Origin: Paenibacillus_AR sp051594765 | Lineage (GTDB): Bacteria; Bacillota; Bacilli; Paenibacillales; NBRC-103111 | Assembly (NCBI RefSeq): GCF_051594765.1 | Contig: NZ_JBPPGJ010000007.1 | Span: 62,001-126,000 of the forward strand | Direction: 5' to 3' | DNA: 64,000 nt | Part shown: positions 19,117 through 27,303 of the stretch, in pieces | Layout of the letters: the number at the start of each line of letters is the position of its first letter | Position numbering within the stretch: position 1 is the first letter of the stretch | Notes under the pieces: generated by a model | What the model saw: the letters and a program-made list of their open reading frames with translations, nothing else | Database searches by the model: none | What the model was told of the DNA's origin: nothing | Position numbers and translations under genes: made by a program

Positions 19117-19197
19117 TTGGGCCGCGCCCTCTCCGCCGCATAACCCGTTCCGATTCAGCGAACCCTATCAGGGATCACGATAAGGAGGGATGCGCGA

Positions 19198-19347
19198 ATG
19201 GCAAACGACAAGCAGATGAGCGAGCGGAGGAAACTTCCCATCACCAGAAGCGAAGATGTGGAGTTCTCCATGGAGCAGGCCGACGAGGACGATCTGGAGG
19301 CCATGGAGCGGATGGAGGCTGCCGACAAAAGGCAGGAGAATGACTGA
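19198..19347 (+). CDS. YfhD family small protein
   Basis: This 49-residue hydrophilic protein has SEDVEFSMEQADEDDLEAME followed by RMEAADKRQEND, which resembles the conserved core of the Bacillus YfhD family (DVE(F/Y)S.E.AD.DDLEA). Function is unknown in the family. It starts at ATG 19198 with AAGGAGGGA eight bases upstream, an excellent site. Its TGA shares one base with the ATG of the next gene (TGATG), so the two are translationally coupled. It is strongly acidic with no membrane segment. Confidence 0.7.
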   Translation: MANDKQMSERRKLPITRSEDVEFSMEQADEDDLEAMERMEAADKRQEND

Positions 19348-19715
19348 TGGAAAAGAACATTCTCGCTTACTTCAAAACGCCGGATGAAGCCGAAGAGGTG
19401 CTTCATAAGCTCCAAGCGCTGCGGGTCATCGACGCCCGGATCGACCGGGTGGCCCGGTATCCGGGAGACTCCCCGGCGGTGCCGCGGAATCCTTCCCAAG
19501 GCCAAATGACGGGCCTGGCCGGCTTGACCCAAGGCGCGACGGAGTCCAATGACAGCGTCGGAATTCTCATTGCGGCCGATCCGGCCGCAAGCGGCATGAG
19601 CGACGGGGGCGGAGGGGGTGTGACCGGCCGCGACATCCTCCTGACCGCGGTGGTGGACGAGTCCGTACACCACAAGGCACTCCGGCTCGTGGAAGAGGCC
19701 GGAGGTCTGGTGTAA
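19347..19715 (+). CDS. Hypothetical protein, possibly YflT/GSP17M-like
   Basis: The product has 122 residues. The N-terminus (ILAYFKTPDEAEEVLHKLQA) has the pattern of general-stress 17M/YflT domains, in which a short strand is followed by an aliphatic helix (FxxxxEAxxxxxxL). The middle is a Gly-rich loop (SDGGGGGVTG), and the end RDILLTAVVDESVHHKALRLVE suggests a second beta-alpha unit, so a ferredoxin-like fold is possible. No catalytic motif is seen. It overlaps the preceding YfhD-like gene by one base and is followed by a strong terminator. I cannot assign a function. Confidence 0.6.
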   Translation: MEKNILAYFKTPDEAEEVLHKLQALRVIDARIDRVARYPGDSPAVPRNPSQGQMTGLAGLTQGATESNDSVGILIAADPAASGMSDGGGGGVTGRDILLTAVVDESVHHKALRLVEEAGGLV

Positions 19716-19754
19716 GGCAGGATCCGGTGAAGGATCCTGCAAGGGCTCAGCAGC

Positions 19755-19817
19755 AAAGAAACCTTCTCCAGGTGAATCGGCGGGCGTGCCGGTCCCGGGA
19801 GAAGGTTTCTTTTTTTG
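19755..19817 (+). terminator. Terminator with long loop after the YfhD/YflT-like pair
   Basis: AGAAACCTTCTCC (19757-19769) pairs with GGAGAAGGTTTCT (19798-19810), 13 bp, followed by seven more T. The 28-base loop holds a small GC hairpin. The minus-strand gene ends at 19842, so the site also lies at a convergent junction. Confidence 0.85.
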
Positions 19818-19841
19818 GTGCGGTGAGGAGCAAGCCTCCCC

Positions 19842-20786
19842 TTAACCGGCCTGTTCCACCAGGCTGCGGTATTCCCGGTCCAGCGATGCGGCATCCGCCT
19901 CGCAGCGGCGGACCTCCTCCTCCAGCCGCTGGAGCATGACGGCGAGACGGCTCATCTGGTCCCGAAGCTGGGCCAGCGCATCCTTGATGCGGCCTTGGAC
20001 GGCCAGGTCCACCAGGAAGCCGTCGAAGAAATAATCGGAGAACCGGAGCAATCCGCCGAGATCCAGCGTTTCCGCCGCATAGACCAGCTGGACGTCCCGC
20101 AGCTCCTCCTGGAACCGCATCAGCCGGTGCTGAGTGTTGTGGAGCTGGGCGATGCAGTCATCGATGCGCGAATGTTTCATGGAGGTGGAGAGAAGGCCGC
20201 CTCCCAGAAGGTCCCAAGTGCCCCAGCCTTCCGCTGACTCCAAGTACCGGATGGCCTGCATCAAGGCCTGGGAGGCTGAGCAGCCTTCCCGGTAGGCCTC
20301 CCTCCATTCCTTGAGCTCTAGTGTGGCGCGGCTTCTGCGCTCGGACAGGCCGTTCAGCTCCGTGGCCAGAGCGGGATCCAGCTGCAGGATGGCCGCTTCC
20401 TTATCGGCCAGGACCGCCTTCAGATCCCCCTCCGCGAAGCGTACGAAGCTCCATTCGATCCGGACGGACGACAGCTCCTGTTCGGCATCCTTCCATGCGG
20501 CCAGCACCTGATCCAGCTTCAGCTTGGCTTCCAGCATCTCGGTGCGTTCCTTCGCGAGCCGTTCTTCCTTGCGCCCGGTGAGGGATGCCCAGAAGGCGGT
20601 GAAGGTCATCCCGGTCAGCTCCTCCACATCGGCGGTTTCCAGGGCCAGATGATTCTTCCAATGCTCCGCCTTCTCCTCCAGCTCCGCCATCCGCGCTTCC
20701 AAGAGCCGAATCCGGTCCCCCAGCTTCTCCTTGGTCCGCAGCCGTTCCCTGCACTGCTCCAGCTTGCCGTTCCATTCCTCCAGCAT
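19842..20786 (-). CDS. Coiled-coil protein of unknown function
   Basis: I do not recognise this 314-residue protein. It is almost entirely helical. The N-terminal (about 1-60), middle (85-135) and C-terminal (270-314) parts are heptad-like and rich in Leu, Glu, Lys, Arg and Ala (for example LLEARMAELEEKAEHWKNHL). One stretch (about 195-225, ESAEGWGTWDLLGGGLLSTS) is Gly/Trp-rich and may be a hinge or membrane-proximal loop. There is no signal peptide. I chose ATG 20786 because AGAGGTGAG lies seven bases upstream. A longer frame to 20885 has no ribosome binding site. It is divergent from prmA and convergent with the 19.2-19.7 kb pair. Confidence 0.75.
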   Translation of the reverse strand: MLEEWNGKLEQCRERLRTKEKLGDRIRLLEARMAELEEKAEHWKNHLALETADVEELTGMTFTAFWASLTGRKEERLAKERTEMLEAKLKLDQVLAAWKDAEQELSSVRIEWSFVRFAEGDLKAVLADKEAAILQLDPALATELNGLSERRSRATLELKEWREAYREGCSASQALMQAIRYLESAEGWGTWDLLGGGLLSTSMKHSRIDDCIAQLHNTQHRLMRFQEELRDVQLVYAAETLDLGGLLRFSDYFFDGFLVDLAVQGRIKDALAQLRDQMSRLAVMLQRLEEEVRRCEADAASLDREYRSLVEQAG

Positions 20787-20837
20787 AGGCTCACCTCTAA
20801 TTCCAATTTTTTCAAGAATGATGGAATATACGCTTTT

Positions 20838-20867
20838 TTGCCACCGGGGTTTCGGTTGTAGTAAAAT
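20838..20867 (+). promoter_or_regulatory. Putative SigA promoter of prmA
   Basis: TTGCCA (20838-20843), 18 bases, TAAAAT (20862-20867). Confidence 0.6.
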
Positions 20868-20926
20868 AAGGGAACGTGCGGCCAAAAAGGGCGCCTGTGA
20901 GAGAACGAGGGAGGAAACCTGATCTT

Positions 20927-21901
20927 ATGCGTTGGCATGAAGTGACCGTCCACACGACGGAAGAAGCGATAGAAATGATATCCAATTTCCTGCATGAATT
21001 GGGCGCCGGCGGCGTCACCATCGAGGAGTCCGGCACGCTGAACAAGGAGCGCGACACCTCTCTGGGACAGTGGTACGAGAAGCCGCTGAACGACATTCCC
21101 GAGGGACGGGCCGTTATTCAGGGCTACTTCCCCGAGGGCACCGGGATGGAGGCCATCGTGGAGAACCTGAAGGAGCGGGTCGAAGAGTTGAAGGAGTACG
21201 ACATCGACACCGGCAATCCGACCTACGCCATGCGTGAAGTGGACGACGAGGACTGGGCCAACGCCTGGAAGCAGTATTTCAAGCCGCTCCGCGTATCCGA
21301 CCGTCTGACCATCAAACCGACCTGGGAAGAATACGAGGCCTCTCCGGGAGAGATCATCCTGGAGCTGGATCCGGGCATGGCCTTCGGCACCGGTACACAC
21401 GCCACCACCGCGCTGTGCCTCCGTACTTTGGAAAAGGTCATTCAGCCCGGCGACGAGGTGATCGACGTCGGCACAGGCTCCGGCATTCTGTCCATTGCGG
21501 CGGCTAAGCTGGGGGCCAAGCATGTGCTGGCCTTGGACCTGGACCCGGTGGCTGTGTCCAGCGCGACGGAGAACACCAGACTGAACGGACTCGAAGAGCA
21601 GATAACCGTCGTGCTGAGCGATCTGCTCCAGGCGATCCGGACCCAGGAGAAGGAAGGCGCCGTTATCCATGGCGTCACGCTGCCGGTACGTGTGGTCGTG
21701 GCGAATATTCTGGCGGAGATCATCCTGCTGTTCGTCGACGACGTGTACCAAGCGCTCCAGTCCGGCGGCGTATATATCGCCTCCGGCATCATCAAGCAGA
21801 AGCAGGACGTGGTGGAGGAAGCCCTGGTAAAGGCGGGATTCGCCATCGAGCAGCGCTACGAAGAAACCGACTGGGTGGCGTTGGTCGCCCGGAAACGGTA
21901 G
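20927..21901 (+). CDS. prmA: Ribosomal protein L11 methyltransferase PrmA
   Basis: PrmA trimethylates L11 using SAM. The 324-residue protein begins MRWHEVTVHTTEEA, the usual N-terminus of the L11-binding domain, and has the class I SAM motif IDVGTGSGILSIAAAKLGA (about 180) and VVVANILAEII (motif IV, NILA). I chose ATG 20927 with GAGGGAGGA upstream. A start at 20876 adds a basic, non-conserved extension. It sits in the conserved dnaJ-prmA-rsmE-mtaB block (B. subtilis yqeT-yqeU-yqeV). Confidence 0.96.
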   Translation: MRWHEVTVHTTEEAIEMISNFLHELGAGGVTIEESGTLNKERDTSLGQWYEKPLNDIPEGRAVIQGYFPEGTGMEAIVENLKERVEELKEYDIDTGNPTYAMREVDDEDWANAWKQYFKPLRVSDRLTIKPTWEEYEASPGEIILELDPGMAFGTGTHATTALCLRTLEKVIQPGDEVIDVGTGSGILSIAAAKLGAKHVLALDLDPVAVSSATENTRLNGLEEQITVVLSDLLQAIRTQEKEGAVIHGVTLPVRVVVANILAEIILLFVDDVYQALQSGGVYIASGIIKQKQDVVEEALVKAGFAIEQRYEETDWVALVARKR

Positions 21902-21908
21902 GTGAGCG

Positions 21909-22607
21909 ATGACCAATCTGTTCGGATTTCCTCTGGATGAGCTTCCATTCCTGTTCCTGGTCGTCGTCATCGCCTTCACGCTCCATGAGTTTGCCCATGC
22001 CTTTACGGCGGACCGGTTCGGGGATCCCACTCCCCGGTCCATGGGCCGCGTGACGCTGAACCCCCGTCCCCACATGGACGTGCTCGGCGTCATCATGATT
22101 TTCCTGGCGGGCTTCGGCTGGGCTCGGCCCGTGCTGGTGAATACGAGCTTTTTCAAGAAACGCCGGCTCATGAGCATCATCGTCTCCCTGGTCGGGCCGC
22201 TGTCCAACCTGCTGCTGGCGCTGATCGGGGTGCTCGCGGCCTTCCTGCTTCATCAGATGCACGTGTACGACGGGCTCTCCCATGGCGCCGAGCTGGCCAT
22301 CGTGACCTTCCTGCGCCTGCATATTACGATCAACCTGGTGCTCTTCCTGTTCAATCTGCTGCCGCTGCCTCCGCTGGACGGCTACCGGATTCTGTATGAT
22401 TTCCTGCCGGCTTCGGCCCGGGCCAAGCTTCAAGGCGTCGAGCAGTGGGCCGTGTTCATCTTCCTGCTCCTGGTCTTCATCCGTCCGTTGAACGCGGTGA
22501 CCATCGGACCCTACTTGGGCCTCAGCAACGATATCCTCATCAGCATGAATGACCTGTTCACGGGCATCTTCGGGGATCACGGGCAGCTGTTCCGGATTTT
22601 CCGCTGA
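21909..22607 (+). CDS. Site-2 protease family (M50) membrane metalloprotease
   Basis: This 232-residue polytopic membrane protein carries the M50 zinc motif HEFAH (in FTLHEFAHAFTADRFGD, about 27-43) and the second-site motif NLLPLPPLDGYRIL (about 150-163), where the Asp is the third ligand. About five membrane segments can be seen. The family includes intramembrane proteases such as SpoIVFB. This short form without PDZ or CBS domains has no known substrate. It starts seven bases after prmA and probably shares its transcript. It is a usual companion of prmA-rsmE in Paenibacillaceae as far as I recall. Confidence 0.88.
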   Translation: MTNLFGFPLDELPFLFLVVVIAFTLHEFAHAFTADRFGDPTPRSMGRVTLNPRPHMDVLGVIMIFLAGFGWARPVLVNTSFFKKRRLMSIIVSLVGPLSNLLLALIGVLAAFLLHQMHVYDGLSHGAELAIVTFLRLHITINLVLFLFNLLPLPPLDGYRILYDFLPASARAKLQGVEQWAVFIFLLLVFIRPLNAVTIGPYLGLSNDILISMNDLFTGIFGDHGQLFRIFR

Positions 22608-22625
22608 CATGCCAACAATCGGTTC

Positions 22626-22654
22626 TGGTCAATCCTCGGAAGAACGTGTATATT
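22626..22654 (+). promoter_or_regulatory. Putative promoter of rsmE
   Basis: TGGTCA (22626-22631), 17 bases, TATATT (22649-22654), in the 112-base gap before rsmE. Confidence 0.4.
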
Positions 22655-22719
22655 GTAATGTGGAGTTTTGGCGAATTACGGCGTTTGGTGCGCCGGCGAG
22701 AGAAAGGCGGCAATGAGCC

Positions 22720-23481
22720 ATGCAGCGATATTTTGTGGCGCCGGAGGAGCTGGCGGGGGACCGGGTCCGGATCACGGGGGATGACGCCCACCATCTGGTC
22801 AAGGTGATGAGGGCGGAGCCGGGGGAGGAAATCATCTGCTCCAACGGGCTGGACCGGGAGGTGCTGGCGCGGATCGCGTCGGTGGACCGGAATCTGGTGG
22901 AGGCGCAGGTGGTCTCCGAGCTTCCCATGGACCGCGAGGCCGGAGTGGAGGTCTGGATCGCCCAGAGCCTTCCCAAGGGTGACAAGCTGGAAACCGTCAT
23001 CCAGAAGTGCACGGAGCTGGGGGCGGACCGCTTCTTGCCGTTCGTCTCGGAGCGCACCGTCGTCCAATACGATGAGAAAAAAGAAGGCAAGCGGCTCGAG
23101 CGCTGGCGCAAAATCGCCAAGGAGGCCGCCGAGCAGGCCCACCGCAACCGGATTCCGGACATCGGACAGCCGGTCTCCTGGAAGCAGCTCTTGAAGCTGC
23201 TTCCGGAAGCGGACCTCTCCTTGATCTGCTATGAGAAGGAGAGCGGGCTGTCCTTCCGCCCGCTTCTGGCGGAGGCCCGGAGCCGGGGACCGGAGGGGCG
23301 GCGCCCGCGCATCCTGGTGCTGGTCGGGCCGGAGGGCGGATTGACCGAGAAGGAAGTGTCGGAGGCCGTCCAAGCCGGCTGTCACAGCGTGAGCTTGGGG
23401 CGGAGAATCCTTAGGACCGAGACCGCCGCCATGGCCGCGCTCGGATGTATTATGTACGAATATGGAGAGATGGGGGGCTAG
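22720..23481 (+). CDS. rsmE: 16S rRNA (uracil1498-N3)-methyltransferase RsmE
   Basis: RsmE is a SPOUT-class methyltransferase that makes m3U1498. The 253-residue protein opens MQRYFV (PUA-like domain to about 75) and contains DDAHHLVKVMR, then the knot: ERTVVQ, LVGPEGGLTEKEV (about 205-217) and SLGRRILRTETA. Start ATG 22720. The mtaB frame starts immediately after its TAG, so the two are coupled. Confidence 0.95.
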   Translation: MQRYFVAPEELAGDRVRITGDDAHHLVKVMRAEPGEEIICSNGLDREVLARIASVDRNLVEAQVVSELPMDREAGVEVWIAQSLPKGDKLETVIQKCTELGADRFLPFVSERTVVQYDEKKEGKRLERWRKIAKEAAEQAHRNRIPDIGQPVSWKQLLKLLPEADLSLICYEKESGLSFRPLLAEARSRGPEGRRPRILVLVGPEGGLTEKEVSEAVQAGCHSVSLGRRILRTETAAMAALGCIMYEYGEMGG

Positions 23482-23487
23482 GTGCTT

Positions 23488-24837
23488 ATGGCAACAGTAG
23501 CGTTTCATACGCTGGGATGCAAAGTCAACTTTTACGAAACCGAAGGCATCTGGCAGCTCTTCAAGAACGAAGGGTATGAACAGACCGACTTCGAGAAGGC
23601 GGCGGATGTGTACGTCATCAACACCTGCACCGTCACCAACACCGGGGACAAGAAGAGCCGGCAGGTGATCCGCCGGGCGATCCGGCGCAATCCGGAGGCC
23701 ATTATCGCCGTGACGGGCTGCTACGCCCAGACGGCCCCGATGGAGGTCGCCGCCATTCCGGGCGTCGACATCGTCATCGGCACCCAGGACCGGGACAAGA
23801 TCATTCCGCTGGTGAAGCAGTACCAGGCGGAGCGGCAGCCCATCAATGCGGTCCGCAATATTATGAAAACCCGCGAATTCGAGGAGCTGGACGTTCCCGA
23901 ATTCACCGACCATACACGCGCATTCCTGAAAATTCAGGAGGGCTGCAACAATTTCTGCACCTTCTGCATCATTCCCTGGTCCCGCGGACTGCTCCGCAGC
24001 CGCAAGCCGGAGAGCGTGCTGGCCCAGGCCCGCCAGCTGGTGGCGTCCGGTTACAAGGAGATCGTGCTGACCGGGATCCACACCGGAGGCTACGGCGAGG
24101 ATCTGGACGGCTACAACCTGGCGAAGCTTCTGCGTGACCTGGAGCAGGTAGACGGACTGCGCCGTATCCGGATCAGCTCCATTGAAGCAAGCCAGATCAC
24201 CGAAGAGGTCATCGAGGCGCTCAAGAGCTCCGAGAAGCTGTGCCGCCATCTGCACATCCCGTTGCAGGCAGGTGATGATACTGTGCTGAAGGCCATGCGG
24301 CGGAAGTACACCACCGAGGAATACGGCCGCAAGATCGAGCAGCTTCATGAAGCCATGCCGCAGGTGGCTATCACCACCGACGTCATCGTCGGCTTCCCCG
24401 GCGAGACGGAGGAGATGTTCGAGAACAGCTACCGGTTCATGGAGCGGATGGGCTTCGCCGAGATGCACGTATTCCCTTACTCCAAGCGGACCGGAACGCC
24501 GGCAGCGCGAATGGAGAACCAGGTGGAGGAGGACGTGAAGAACGAGCGGGTCCACCGCCTGATCGCCCTGTCCGAGCGGATGCAGCTGAAGTACGCCCAG
24601 CCGTTCGTCGGCCAGGTACTGGAGGTCATTCCCGAACGCGAGAGCAAGGAAAACTCAAGCAGCGGCATGCTGATCGGGCACACCGACAACTATATGAAGG
24701 TGGCGTTCGAAGGGCCGGAGGAGCTGTACGGCCGTCTGGTCAAGGTGAAGCTTACGGAAGCCGAAGCCGGCCTGTGCAAGGGCGTCTATGTCCGTACGGT
24801 CGACGAGGAGGAGCTGGCTGCAGTGGCGAACAACTAG
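23488..24837 (+). CDS. mtaB: tRNA (N6-L-threonylcarbamoyladenosine-C2)-methylthiotransferase MtaB
   Basis: MtaB is a radical SAM methylthiotransferase that converts t6A37 to ms2t6A37 in ANN-decoding tRNAs. The N-terminal MTTase domain has three cluster Cys (LGCKVN, NTCTVT, TGCYAQ). The radical SAM motif is CNNFCTFC (about 145-152), with a TRAM domain at the end. I prefer ATG 23488 (GGGGGG ten bases upstream, 449 residues), though GTG 23482, just after the rsmE stop, would add two residues. The order rsmE-mtaB is conserved in Bacillales. Confidence 0.95.
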   Translation: MATVAFHTLGCKVNFYETEGIWQLFKNEGYEQTDFEKAADVYVINTCTVTNTGDKKSRQVIRRAIRRNPEAIIAVTGCYAQTAPMEVAAIPGVDIVIGTQDRDKIIPLVKQYQAERQPINAVRNIMKTREFEELDVPEFTDHTRAFLKIQEGCNNFCTFCIIPWSRGLLRSRKPESVLAQARQLVASGYKEIVLTGIHTGGYGEDLDGYNLAKLLRDLEQVDGLRRIRISSIEASQITEEVIEALKSSEKLCRHLHIPLQAGDDTVLKAMRRKYTTEEYGRKIEQLHEAMPQVAITTDVIVGFPGETEEMFENSYRFMERMGFAEMHVFPYSKRTGTPAARMENQVEEDVKNERVHRLIALSERMQLKYAQPFVGQVLEVIPERESKENSSSGMLIGHTDNYMKVAFEGPEELYGRLVKVKLTEAEAGLCKGVYVRTVDEEELAAVANN

Positions 24838-24875
24838 GGGGCTGCCTAAGCCTATGCCGACTGGAAACGGCTGCA

Positions 24876-24904
24876 TTGACGATCCAATCTTTTCTCGCTA
24901 TGAT
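24876..24904 (+). promoter_or_regulatory. SigA promoter of the Nudix-deoC operon
   Basis: TTGACG (24876-24881), 17 bases, TATGAT (24899-24904). It implies a leader of about 100 bases, in which I see no recognisable riboswitch. Confidence 0.75.
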
Positions 24905-25011
24905 GAATGGACAGCGTTGATAGGATTTCATTTCCGGTTCCGGGGATGAGATCCTTATTGTTTAGAGGAAGACAATAATGCCGCATACTACAATGGAGAG
25001 GATGGGGAGAA

Positions 25012-25446
25012 GTGAAAGAGATATCCGCCGGAGGCGTGGTGTACCGGATACATGAAGGGCGTCTCCAGGTGCAGCTCATCCAAGACCGGTACGGAAAAAT
25101 TACGCTTCCCAAAGGCAAGATGGAAGAAGGGGAAACCATTCCTGAGACGGCGCTCCGGGAGATCCGGGAGGAGACCGGGATCGTGGGGAGGATCACCGCG
25201 CCTTTGGAGGTTATAAAGTATCAATACCAGCTGCCCCAGGTAGGACTTGTGAACAAGGAGGTTCATTACTTCCTGGTGGAGGCGGTGGGAGGCAAGCTGC
25301 AGCCCCAGGTGGAGGAGATCCGGGGCGTGGAATGGCTGGAGCCGGGCGATGCCTGGCGCAAGCAGAAGAAAAGCGGTTACGCAAATAACGATTCCGTGCT
25401 TCACAAAGCACTGATCGAATTAGGATACGAGGTGGATCCGGCATGA
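25012..25446 (+). CDS. Nudix hydrolase
   Basis: This 144-residue pyrophosphohydrolase has the complete Nudix box (GKMEEGETIPETALREIREE then TGI, about 42-64, matching GX5EX7REUXEEXGU). The substrate is unknown. Relatives act on nucleotide sugars, dinucleoside polyphosphates or damaged nucleotides. It starts at GTG 25012 with GGGGAG upstream and overlaps deoC by four bases (ATGA), which points to nucleotide catabolism or clean-up as its job. Confidence 0.9.
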   Translation: MKEISAGGVVYRIHEGRLQVQLIQDRYGKITLPKGKMEEGETIPETALREIREETGIVGRITAPLEVIKYQYQLPQVGLVNKEVHYFLVEAVGGKLQPQVEEIRGVEWLEPGDAWRKQKKSGYANNDSVLHKALIELGYEVDPA

Positions 25447-26126
25447 ACGCCATGGACAAAAAAGAAATCGCATCATTTATCGACCACACGCTGCTGAAGC
25501 CTGACGCAGGACGGCAGGGGATCGAAAAGCTGTGCGCGGAGGCCCGGGAGCATGGGTTCTTCAGCGTTTGCGTCAACGGCATATGGGTGCCGGCCTGCAA
25601 GGACCTTCTCAAGGGGTCGGACGTGAAGATCAGTGTGGTGTGCGGCTTCCCGCTGGGAGCCAATGACCCGGATGTCAAAGCCTTCGAGGCGGCGAAAGCG
25701 GTGGAGCAGGGCGCCAACGAGATCGACATGGTGCTGCAGATCGGGCTTCTGCTCGAGGGGCGCCATGGGGAGGTGGAGGAGGATATCCGCCGGGTCGTAA
25801 AGGCTGTAGAAGGCGGGGCCATCGTCAAGGTGATCTTCGAGACCGGGTTCCTGAACGAGGAGCAAAAGGTGACCGCTTGCAAGCTTTCCGAGCAGGCGGG
25901 GGCCCATTACGTGAAGACCTCCACCGGCTTCGGTCCGGGAGGGGCCACCGTCGAGGATATCCGCCTGATGCGGGCATCGGTGTCCTCCACGATCGGCGTG
26001 AAAGCTTCCGGCGGTGTCCGCGATCTGGAAACCGCTCGGAAGATGATCGAAGCGGGAGCCACCCGGCTGGGCACCAGCTCCGGCGTTGCGATCGTGAACG
26101 GTCTGGCAGGAGCCGGAGGGTACTAA
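25443..26126 (+). CDS. deoC: Deoxyribose-phosphate aldolase
   Basis: DeoC splits 2-deoxyribose 5-phosphate into glyceraldehyde 3-phosphate and acetaldehyde. The 227-residue TIM barrel has FIDHTLLKPDA near the start, catalytic Asp95 (EIDMVL), Schiff-base Lys158 (YVKTSTGFG) and Lys187 (VKASGGVR), all intact. The gene is coupled to the upstream Nudix gene. No DeoR-type regulator is adjacent. Confidence 0.96.
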   Translation: MNAMDKKEIASFIDHTLLKPDAGRQGIEKLCAEAREHGFFSVCVNGIWVPACKDLLKGSDVKISVVCGFPLGANDPDVKAFEAAKAVEQGANEIDMVLQIGLLLEGRHGEVEEDIRRVVKAVEGGAIVKVIFETGFLNEEQKVTACKLSEQAGAHYVKTSTGFGPGGATVEDIRLMRASVSSTIGVKASGGVRDLETARKMIEAGATRLGTSSGVAIVNGLAGAGGY

Positions 26127-26183
26127 AGCCGGATTAAAGGCGAGTGGCGGAATGCGTTGCGGCGCCTGCCACAGTGCCGCCGC

Positions 26184-27161
26184 TTACGCGGCCGGAGGTG
26201 GAGCCTCCTTCAGTTGAATGCGGTGCAGGGCGGGCAGGTAGCAGACGGGCAGGGCCAGGATGGAGCAGACGATGTTGAAGACCGTCTGGGCATGAGCCAC
26301 TTGGCCTCCCGCATTCTCTGCAAAATGCCGCGTGAATCCCTCCAGCAGATCGATGAACGGATAGAACAGCAGAGCCCCGCCCACATTCAGCAGAATGTGG
26401 GACCATGCCACGTAGACCCCGAATCGGGTTCCGCCGATGCTGGCGATCAGGGCGGTGACGCAGGTGCCGACATTGGCGCCGATAACGATGGCGATGCCCA
26501 GCTGGGGGCTGATGGCGGAGATGCTGGCCAAGCCCATGGCCATGGCGATGGTGACCGCTCCGCTGTGTAGGATGGCCGTGAGCACGGCGCCGGCCACGAT
26601 GCCCCACAGCAGGCTGCGCTGGGCGTGCTGGACGAACCAGGCCAGGAATCCCCGGGATTGCAGCTCCGGGAGGATGCTCTGCATGACCTGCATCCCCAGC
26701 AGGATGCAGGCGAAGCCGAAGAAGGCGATGGGCAGAAGCCGGAACGGACGGAGCTTCTCCGGTCCGGAGCGGCTGTCGGGAATGCCCATGGCGATGAACC
26801 ATACCGCGGCGGAGATCAGCATCAGCGGCAGAGCCAGCTTGTTCAGGTTCAGGCCCACCAGCTCCGTGGTGATGCAGGTGCCGATATTGGAGCCCAGGAT
26901 GATGCCTAGCGTCTGTGGGAACCGCATGACGCCCGCATTGACGAGGCCGATGGTGATGACAGTGACGGCGGTGCTGCTCTGCAGGACGGCCGTAATTCCG
27001 GTGGAAGTCAGCATTCCCCGGGCAGGGGTCCGGGTGAAGCGCTCCAAGGCTGTCTCCAGATAACGGCCTGCCCAGCTGTGAAGCGCCCATTCCATGGCCT
27101 TCATGCCGAAGAGGAAGATGGCCAGCCCCACCGTCATCGGGATCAGAATATGGTTCAGCAT
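26184..27161 (-). CDS. Na/Pi cotransporter family protein (YqeW-like)
   Basis: This 325-residue membrane protein belongs to the NptA/PF02690 family, with about nine membrane segments and two repeated Na/Pi cores. The first repeat holds AVLQSSTAVT. The second has ILHSGAVTIAM where the usual QSS is replaced by HSG. A short C-terminal tail follows. There is no PhoU-like domain, unlike many bacterial members. Start ATG 27161. B. subtilis has yqeW between mtaB and rpsU, the same interval, supporting orthology. It is convergent with deoC and divergent from the methyltransferase gene. Phosphate transport is inferred only. Confidence 0.85.
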   Translation of the reverse strand: MLNHILIPMTVGLAIFLFGMKAMEWALHSWAGRYLETALERFTRTPARGMLTSTGITAVLQSSTAVTVITIGLVNAGVMRFPQTLGIILGSNIGTCITTELVGLNLNKLALPLMLISAAVWFIAMGIPDSRSGPEKLRPFRLLPIAFFGFACILLGMQVMQSILPELQSRGFLAWFVQHAQRSLLWGIVAGAVLTAILHSGAVTIAMAMGLASISAISPQLGIAIVIGANVGTCVTALIASIGGTRFGVYVAWSHILLNVGGALLFYPFIDLLEGFTRHFAENAGGQVAHAQTVFNIVCSILALPVCYLPALHRIQLKEAPPPAA

Positions 27162-27192
27162 GTACGGCAGCTCCTTTACGGTGGCTTGTGGG

Positions 27193-27222
27193 ATAACAGG
27201 TTGTACTACATATGTATGTCAA
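27193..27222 (-). promoter_or_regulatory. SigA promoter of the Na/Pi cotransporter gene
   Basis: Read on the minus strand: TTGACA (27222-27217), 18 bases, TGTTAT (27198-27193). The spacer contains the perfect palindrome TACATATGTA (27207-27216), a possible operator. Confidence 0.6.
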
Positions 27223-27303
27223 GCTTCGTCCGGACATGTTCCCGCCCGGATGCGGCGCGGAATGAAAATCCTATGGGGGAACCGAGCAGGGGAGTCGTGA
27301 ACC

